Part shown: one piece after another, positions 40,635 through 46,541 of the stretch
Layout: the number at the start of each line of letters is the position of its first letter
Numbering within the stretch: the first letter of the stretch is position 1
DNA from: an uncultured Rivibacter sp.
Lineage (GTDB): Bacteria > Pseudomonadota > Gammaproteobacteria > Burkholderiales > Burkholderiaceae
Reading direction: 5' to 3'
Assembly (NCBI GenBank): GCA_946480925.1
Contig: CAMLLU010000045.1
Coordinates: 1 to 46,541 of the forward strand
DNA: 46,541 bases
Position numbers and translations under genes: made by a program
Notes under the pieces: generated by a model
Told to the model about the DNA's origin: nothing
Database searches by the model: none
What the model saw: only the letters and a program-made list of their open reading frames with translations

Positions 40635-42131
40635 TCACTCCAGCGTCGTCTGCCTCACCGCATGCTCCCAGCGCTGCATCAGCTCGGTGGCGCGCTCGCG
40701 CGACATCGTGGGCAGGAAGCGCCGCTCCACCTGCCATTGCGCGGCCAGTTCATCGAGGTTCTTGTAGACACCGCATGAGAGCCCCGCGAGGTACGCCGCG
40801 CCCAGCGCGGTGGTTTCGATGACCTGCGGGCGCACGACCGGGATGCCGAGGAGGTCGGCCTGGAACTGCATGAGCAGGTTGTTGACACAGGCGCCGCCGT
40901 CCACGCGGAGTTCGCTCACCGGCGCGCCGCCGGCGGCCACGGCATCGCGGCTCATGGCCTGCAGTAATGCTGCGCTCTGGAACGCGATGCTTTCCAGCGC
41001 CGCGCGGGCGATGTGCGCGGCGGTGCTGCCGCGCGTGAGGCCCACGATGGCGCCGGTGGCGTTGGGCTTCCAGTACGGGGCGCCCAGGCCGGTGAAGGCG
41101 GGCACGAACATCACGCCGCCGGCGTCGGGCACGCTTTCGGCCAGGCCCTGGACTTCGCTGGAACCCTTGATGGCACGCAGGCCGTCGCGCAGCCACTGCA
41201 CCACTGCACCAGCGATGAACACGCTGCCTTCGAGCGCGAACTCCGGTGTGCGCGTGGGTTGCGCGGCACTCGTCGTGACCAGGCCGTTGGCGCTGATCTG
41301 GAAGGCGTTGCCGGTGTGCATGAGCATGAAGCAGCCGGTGCCGTAGGTGTTCTTCGCGAAGCCGGGCTTGAAGCAGGCCTGGCCGAAGAGGGCGCTTTGC
41401 TGGTCGCCGGCGATGCCGCCGATGGGCAGGCTGCGGCCGAGCAGGGCCGCGTCGGTGTCGGCGAAGTGGTGGCTCGAAGGGTGCACCTTGGGCAGCAGCT
41501 TGGCCGGGATGTCGAGCGCAGCGAGCAGCTCGGCGTCCCACTCGTTGGTGCGCACGTTGAAGAGCATGGTGCGCGAGGCGTTGCTCACGTCGGTGGCGTG
41601 TACCTTGCCGCCAGTGAGCTGCCACACGAGCCACGAATCCACGGTGCCGAAGGCGAGCTCGCCGCGGCGAGCCTGTTCGCGCGAGCCGGGCACGTGGTCG
41701 AGGATCCACTTGAGCTTGGTGCCTGAGAAGTAGGCATCGATGATGAGGCCGGTCTTTTCCTGCACCAGCGGGCCCAGGCCGCGTTCGCGCAGCTCGGCGC
41801 AGGTGGGCTCGGCACGGCGGTCCTGCCAGACGATGGCGTTGTGGATGGGCTCGCCGGTCTCGCGATTCCACACCACGGTGGTCTCGCGCTGGTTGGTGAT
41901 GCCCAGCGCGGCGATGGCGGCGGCCTTCTCGCTGCCGATCTGCTGCAGCACCTCGCGCGCCGTGGCGAGCTGCGAATCCCAGATCTCCTTCGCGTCGTGC
42001 TCTACCCAGCCGGGTTGCGGGTAGATCTGTCGGAACTCGCGCTGCGCCATCGCGACGATGCGGCCGTCGCGGTCGAACACGATGCTTCGCGAGCTGGAGG
42101 TGCCTTGGTCCAAGGCGAGCAGATAGGTCAT
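40635..42131 (-). CDS. glpK: Glycerol kinase
   Basis: The 498-residue FGGY-family kinase phosphorylates glycerol to sn-glycerol 3-phosphate in the cytoplasm. Diagnostic segments: [20 protein letters not shown] (nucleotide site), [65 protein letters not shown] and [12 protein letters not shown]. Length matches the family. GGAGAG precedes the ATG at 42131. It follows glpR by 39 bases on the same strand, so kinase and repressor are probably one unit, divergent from glpD and the glycerol importer. Confidence 0.97.
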   Translation of the reverse strand: MTYLLALDQGTSSSRSIVFDRDGRIVAMAQREFRQIYPQPGWVEHDAKEIWDSQLATAREVLQQIGSEKAAAIAALGITNQRETTVVWNRETGEPIHNAIVWQDRRAEPTCAELRERGLGPLVQEKTGLIIDAYFSGTKLKWILDHVPGSREQARRGELAFGTVDSWLVWQLTGGKVHATDVSNASRTMLFNVRTNEWDAELLAALDIPAKLLPKVHPSSHHFADTDAALLGRSLPIGGIAGDQQSALFGQACFKPGFAKNTYGTGCFMLMHTGNAFQISANGLVTTSAAQPTRTPEFALEGSVFIAGAVVQWLRDGLRAIKGSSEVQGLAESVPDAGGVMFVPAFTGLGAPYWKPNATGAIVGLTRGSTAAHIARAALESIAFQSAALLQAMSRDAVAAGGAPVSELRVDGGACVNNLLMQFQADLLGIPVVRPQVIETTALGAAYLAGLSCGVYKNLDELAAQWQVERRFLPTMSRERATELMQRWEHAVRQTTLE

Positions 42132-42170
42132 TTCTCTCTCCACGTGACGGTTGAATTCACCAGTCACAAG

Positions 42171-42938
42171 TCACTGGTCACCAGTCACTACCTGCACCCC
42201 GGCATCTGCCAGCAAGGCCGGAAAGGGCTCGGGCGGCGGTGCGTCGGTGAACAGCATATCCAGCTGGTCGAAACGGGCCAGCTCCACCATGGCGGGGCGG
42301 TTGAACTTGCTGTGGTCGGCCGCCAGCCACACCTCTCGCGAGTGCTCGACGATGGCGCGGGCCACCTTCACTTCGCGGTAGTCGTAGTCGCGCAAGGTGC
42401 CGTCGGCTTCGATGCCCGAGATGCCGATCAGGCCGATGTCCACCTTGAACTGGCGGATGAAGTCCACCGTGGCTTCGCCGACGATGCCGCGGTCGCGGGT
42501 GCGCACCACGCCGCCGGCCACGATGACTTCGCAGTCGGGGTTGTCCGACAGGATGGCCGCCACGTTCAGGTTGTTGGTGATGACGCGCAGGCCGCGGTGC
42601 CGCAGCAGTTCGCGCGCCACCGCCTCGATGGTGGTGCCGATGTTGAGGATGAGCGAGCAGCCTTCGGGCACGCGCGAGGCGACGGCACGTGCGATGCGCG
42701 ACTTGCCGTCGGCCTGCAGCGCCTGGCGCTGGCGGTAGGCGATGTTCTCGGTGGTGGAGCTGGGCACGCGCACGCCGCCGTGAAAGCGCGCCAGCAGGCC
42801 CGCTTCGCTCAGGCGCTGCACGTCGCGGCGCACGGTCTGCAGCGTTACGCCGAACTGCTCGGCCAATGCTTCGACGGTGACGCTGCCGCGGGCGCGCACT
42901 TCGTCGAGCAGCTGGGATTGGCGGGGGTTGGGAGTCAT
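42171..42938 (-). CDS. glpR: DeoR-family regulator, glycerol-3-phosphate repressor type
   Basis: The 255-residue protein has the DeoR helix-turn-helix (VTVEALAEQFGVTLQTVRRDV followed by LSEAGLLARFHGGV) and a sugar-phosphate-sensing domain (LNIGTTIEAVARELLRHRGL, VITNNLNVAAIL, VIVAGGVVRTRDRGIVG). Wedged between glpK and glpD it is the expected repressor of both, released by glycerol 3-phosphate. AT-rich AACGAAA-like boxes in the upstream region are its likely binding sites. Its stop lies among short CACCAGTCAC repeats (42158-42167 and 42179-42188) that may reflect local slippage. Confidence 0.93.
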   Translation of the reverse strand: MTPNPRQSQLLDEVRARGSVTVEALAEQFGVTLQTVRRDVQRLSEAGLLARFHGGVRVPSSTTENIAYRQRQALQADGKSRIARAVASRVPEGCSLILNIGTTIEAVARELLRHRGLRVITNNLNVAAILSDNPDCEVIVAGGVVRTRDRGIVGEATVDFIRQFKVDIGLIGISGIEADGTLRDYDYREVKVARAIVEHSREVWLAADHSKFNRPAMVELARFDQLDMLFTDAPPPEPFPALLADAGVQVVTGDQ

Positions 42939-43044
42939 GAAGTCGGGCCTGGCTTGGCGCGGCCCGGCGCGACGGCCCGCGAAGAATGGCTTGACGCTGT
43001 TTTCATGAAGAGAGCTTAGCCGTTCGCACAGGGACGCGAGCCTA

Positions 43045-43063
43045 AACGAACGAAAACGAAAAC
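43045..43063. promoter_or_regulatory. Candidate GlpR operator, AACGAA-type direct repeats
   Basis: AACGAACGAAAACGAAAAC is an A-rich island in a very GC-rich region, composed of overlapping CGAA/ACGAAA units, 108 bases upstream of the glpR ATG and 145 bases before glpD. DeoR-family repressors bind repeated short A/T-rich boxes of this style. Assignment is by position and composition. Confidence 0.5.
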
Positions 43064-43097
43064 AATCGCGGGAAAACGCTGATACGATCCCGCCCGC

Positions 43098-43114
43098 TTT
43101 CGCGTAAAACGAAA
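43098..43114. promoter_or_regulatory. Candidate GlpR operator, TTTCG-N7-CGAAA dyad
   Basis: TTTCG and CGAAA are symmetric around seven bases just before the glpD leader, 35 bases downstream of the direct repeats. Together the two sites could let one repressor block both the glpR-glpK and glpD promoters. The rest of 42939-43207 shows no gene. Confidence 0.45.
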
Positions 43115-43207
43115 AAAGAAGAACGCGGAACGATGCTTCCTGGTGCGCGCTCGTCGCCGCTGTTCGGTCGGCCTCTGCAGCCCGGCCCCACCCTCAGGAG
43201 AACTGGT

Positions 43208-44833
43208 TTGACCACGCTGCCGCCGACCCAGTCGGCGTCTCTGACTTCGCCTGCCGCAGTGGCTGATGTGAGCGGTGCCTACGACGTGCTGGTCGTGGGC
43301 GGCGGCATCAACGGCTGCGGCATTGCGCGCGACCTCGCGGGCCGCGGCTGGCGCGTGCTGCTGGCCGAACGCGACGACCTGGCGGCGCACACGTCATCGT
43401 CGTCCACCAAGCTCATTCACGGCGGGCTGCGCTACCTCGAGTACTACGAGTTCAGCCTGGTGCGCAAGGCGCTGATGGAGCGCGAGGTGCTGCTGAAAAG
43501 CGCGCCGCACATCATGTGGCCGCTGCGCTTCGTGATGCCGCACGACCCCAAAGCCAATTTCCTGCGGCCGGTGTGGATGATCCGCATCGGCCTCTTCCTG
43601 TACGACCACCTTGCACGGCGCGAGGTGCTGCCCGGCTCCGAAGGCGTGAACCTGCGCACCCATCACGTGGGTGCGCCGCTGAAGCAGCAGTTCACGCGCG
43701 GGTTCGTCTATTCGGACGGCTGGGTCAACGACGCGCGGCTGGTGGTGCTCAACGCGATCGACGCCGTGGCCAAGGGCGCCACGGTGCTCGCGCACACGGC
43801 GGTGGTGTCGGCGCAGCGCAACGAGCAGGGCTGGACCGCGGTGCTGCGGTCGCGAGACGGCGCGCAGCACACCGTGCGGGCGCGCGCGCTGGTCAATGCC
43901 GCGGGGCCGTGGGCGGAAAGCTTCTTGCGCGACGTCGCGAAGCCCGCGCATGGCGAGGCGCTCGCCACCAAGAGTCTGCGGCTCGTGAAGGGCAGCCACA
44001 TCGTCGTGCCGCGCGTGTTCGAGCACGACCATGCCTACATCTTCCAGAACCCCGACAAGCGGATCATCTTCGCGATTCCCTACGAAGACCGCTTCACGCT
44101 CATCGGCACCACCGACGTGGAGCTCGACGGCGAGCCCGCGCAGGCGCATATCGACGCGAACGAAACCGCCTACCTGTGCGAGCAGGCGAGCCGCTACTTC
44201 AAGCAGTCCATCACGCCGGCCGACGTGGTGTGGAGCTATTCGGGCGTGCGCCCGCTGCTCGACGATGCCTCGGGCGACCCCTCGGCCGTGACGCGCGACT
44301 ACCTGCTCGAGGCCAACCACGGTGGCGGCGCTCCTTTGCTCAGCGTGTGGGGCGGCAAGATCACCACCTTCCGCAAGCTCGCTGAAGACGCGGCTGACGA
44401 AGTGGGCCGGCTGCTGGGCGACCAGCGCCGTGCGTGGACGGAAGGCGCCTTCCTGCCGGGGGGTGACCTGTCGGCCTACATCGGCAAGCCGCAACGGCCA
44501 GACACCGATTTCGAACGTTTCGTCGCCGAGCTGCAGCGCCGCCATGCGTGGCTGCCCGCCTCGCTGGCGCGTCGCCTGGCGCGTGCCTACGGCTCGCGCA
44601 TCGACCGCGTGCTGGGCGAAGCACGTTCGTTGGCAGACCTGGGCACCGAAGTGGCACCGGGCCTGCACGAAGCCGAGCTGCACTATCTCAGGCAAGAGGA
44701 ATGGGCCGTGGATGCGAGCGACATCCTCTGGCGCCGTTCCAAGCTCGGCCTGCACTACACCCAGGGTGAACAACAACAAGTGACGCAATGGCTGGCACAA
44801 GCCGGCGATCAACCGAAACGAAAGGTCGCGTGA
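43208..44833 (+). CDS. glpD: Aerobic sn-glycerol-3-phosphate dehydrogenase
   Basis: The FAD enzyme oxidises sn-glycerol 3-phosphate to dihydroxyacetone phosphate at the inner face of the membrane, passing electrons to quinone. Seen are the FAD motif DVLVVGGGINGCGIARDLAG, STKLIHGGLRYLEYYEFSLV, NAAGPWAESF, NPDKRIIFAIPYEDRFTLIGTTD (split in two parts: NPDKRIIFAIPYED and RFTLIGTTDVE) and WSYSGVRPLLDD. I choose TTG at 43208, because AGGAG lies seven bases ahead and 541 residues suit the family; the ATG at 43133 would add 25 unconserved residues with a poorer site. The TGA overlaps the next ATG (TGATG), coupling it to glpS. Confidence 0.95.
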   Translation: MTTLPPTQSASLTSPAAVADVSGAYDVLVVGGGINGCGIARDLAGRGWRVLLAERDDLAAHTSSSSTKLIHGGLRYLEYYEFSLVRKALMEREVLLKSAPHIMWPLRFVMPHDPKANFLRPVWMIRIGLFLYDHLARREVLPGSEGVNLRTHHVGAPLKQQFTRGFVYSDGWVNDARLVVLNAIDAVAKGATVLAHTAVVSAQRNEQGWTAVLRSRDGAQHTVRARALVNAAGPWAESFLRDVAKPAHGEALATKSLRLVKGSHIVVPRVFEHDHAYIFQNPDKRIIFAIPYEDRFTLIGTTDVELDGEPAQAHIDANETAYLCEQASRYFKQSITPADVVWSYSGVRPLLDDASGDPSAVTRDYLLEANHGGGAPLLSVWGGKITTFRKLAEDAADEVGRLLGDQRRAWTEGAFLPGGDLSAYIGKPQRPDTDFERFVAELQRRHAWLPASLARRLARAYGSRIDRVLGEARSLADLGTEVAPGLHEAELHYLRQEEWAVDASDILWRRSKLGLHYTQGEQQQVTQWLAQAGDQPKRKVA

Positions 44834-45909
44834 TGCAACTCACGCTGGAAGAAGTGAGCAAGCAGGTGGGGCCCAGCACCCACCTGTACCCGATGAACCT
44901 CACGCTGCAGCCGCGCGCCGTGACCGTGCTGCTGGGCGCCACGCAGGCGGGCAAGACCTCGCTGATGCGCATCATGGCCGGGCTGGACGCGCCCACCAAA
45001 GGCACCGTGAAAGTGGACGGCACCGACGTGACCGGCAAGCCGGTGCGCGAGCGCAACGTCGCGATGGTCTACCAGCAGTTCATCAACTACCCGTCGATGA
45101 AGGTGTTCGACAACATCGCCTCGCCGATGAAGCTGCGCGGCGAGTCGAACGTGGATGCGCAGGTGCGCGCACTGGCCGAGAAGCTGCACATCGACCCGTT
45201 CCTGCAGCGCCTGCCGGCCGAGCTGTCCGGCGGCCAGCAGCAGCGCGTGGCGCTGGCTCGCGCGCTGGCCAAGAACGCACCGCTGATGCTGCTCGACGAG
45301 CCGCTGGTGAACCTGGACTACAAGCTGCGCGAAGAACTGCGCGAGGAACTCTCGGCACTGTTCGCGGCCGGTGACTCCACCGTCGTGTATGCCACCACCG
45401 AGCCGGGCGAAGCACTGCTGCTGGGTGGCTACACAGCGGTGATGGATGCGGGCGAACTGCTGCAGTACGGGCCGACCGCCGAGGTGTTCCATGCGCCGAA
45501 GTCGCTGCGGGTGGCGCGTGCCTTCAGCGACCCGCCGATGAACCTGATCGCGGCCGAGGCGGCCACGCTCGGTGTCGTTCTCAACGCCGGCCCGGCACTG
45601 CAGATTCCGCTGCCGTCGGCCGCCAGCAAGTCGCTCACCATCGGTGTGCGCGCCGGCGCCCTGCGCGTGCAGCCGCGCGACGGCGACGTGGCGCTGCCCG
45701 GCAAGGTGGAGCTGGCCGAGATCTCCGGCTCCGACACCTTCGTACACGTGCACACGGCCGTGGGCGAACTGGTGGCCCAGCTCACCGGCGTGCACTACTT
45801 CGACCTGGGCGCCTCGATCACGCTGTACATGAACCCGGCGCAGGTCTACGTGTTCGACGCGGCAGGCAACCTGCTCGTCGCGCCTGTGCGTATCAAGGGG
45901 AGCCGCTGA
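44833..45909 (+). CDS. glpS: Glycerol ABC importer ATPase GlpS
   Basis: 358 residues, starting at ATG 44833 within the glpD stop. Walker A is GATQAGKTS, Q loop VYQQFINYPSMKVFDNI, signature LSGGQQQR, Walker B LMLLDEPLVNLD, and the switch position reads TTEPGEAL where His is usual. The C-terminal third is the TOBE/MalK-like domain (VELAEISGSDTFVHVHT). Sequence and position beside glpD identify the first ATPase of the GlpSTPQV glycerol uptake system, in which two different ATPases form the engine. The expected switch His is replaced by Glu, a change worth noting. Confidence 0.9.
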   Translation: MQLTLEEVSKQVGPSTHLYPMNLTLQPRAVTVLLGATQAGKTSLMRIMAGLDAPTKGTVKVDGTDVTGKPVRERNVAMVYQQFINYPSMKVFDNIASPMKLRGESNVDAQVRALAEKLHIDPFLQRLPAELSGGQQQRVALARALAKNAPLMLLDEPLVNLDYKLREELREELSALFAAGDSTVVYATTEPGEALLLGGYTAVMDAGELLQYGPTAEVFHAPKSLRVARAFSDPPMNLIAAEAATLGVVLNAGPALQIPLPSAASKSLTIGVRAGALRVQPRDGDVALPGKVELAEISGSDTFVHVHTAVGELVAQLTGVHYFDLGASITLYMNPAQVYVFDAAGNLLVAPVRIKGSR

Positions 45910-45910
45910 C

Positions 45911-46541
<631 letters not shown>

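Noticed and set aside
42158..42188. CACCAGTCAC repeats near the glpR stop as an operator
   Set aside because: They lie within and just after the end of glpR, not in a promoter position, and look like simple local duplication.

Overview
The window reads as chromosomal DNA of a GC-rich betaproteobacterium, most probably of the order Burkholderiales (Leptothrix/Rhizobacter/Piscinibacter-like or Comamonadaceae-like). This is inferred from the very high G+C by eye, the glycerol block (glpR-glpK divergent from glpD-glpS-glpT), the ECF41 sigma factor, the gene repertoire and a mosaic intergenic repeat; no rRNA gene is present to settle the genus. I found no tRNA, rRNA, CRISPR array, transposase or phage gene.

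Layout. 1-7.6 kb: end of an efflux operon with a NodT-type outer-membrane lipoprotein, a lipoprotein with three InlB-type repeats, a response regulator/hybrid kinase pair, and alanine dehydrogenase (ald) behind a perfect palindrome. 7.6-10 kb: a type VI secretion cargo operon on the minus strand, PAAR - VRR-NUC nuclease - DUF3396 immunity. 10-17.2 kb: a lipoprotein hydrolase, two small unknown membrane proteins, an AhpD-like carboxymuconolactone decarboxylase (CMD) with an excellent ECF41-type promoter, the ECF41 sigma factor, a short-chain dehydrogenase and an aldehyde dehydrogenase. 17.2-26.8 kb: a dipeptide/oligopeptide ABC transporter operon (two permeases, CYTH protein, two ATPases, binding protein) continuing into an amidase, a TTC38-like protein and a DUF1992 protein. 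A 714-bp block of hairpin repeats separates the two permease genes. 26.8-32.3 kb: LysR regulator, two glutathione transferases separated by a second copy of the repeat, an EamA exporter, a WYL regulator with a small conserved protein, and two VOC proteins.

32.4-40.6 kb is the most unusual part. A 1198-residue protein is preceded by a promoter matching the hrp-type PIP box (TTCGG-N15-TTCGT-N31-TACCGT). Divergent from it are a 481-residue protein with a Cys-His-Asp triad and a 319-residue protein with an F-box-like segment. Together they look like a cluster of type III secretion effectors aimed at a eukaryotic host, although no secretion apparatus gene lies in the window. Directly downstream is a second type VI module: PAAR, a Tae4-like amidase gene broken by a frameshift and by apparent loss of its catalytic-His segment, and an intact membrane protein that is the likely immunity factor.

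40.6-46.5 kb: the glycerol regulon, with kinase and repressor on the minus strand and dehydrogenase plus the two ATPases of the GlpSTPQV glycerol importer on the plus strand, cut by the window end. Candidate repressor operators lie between the divergent units.
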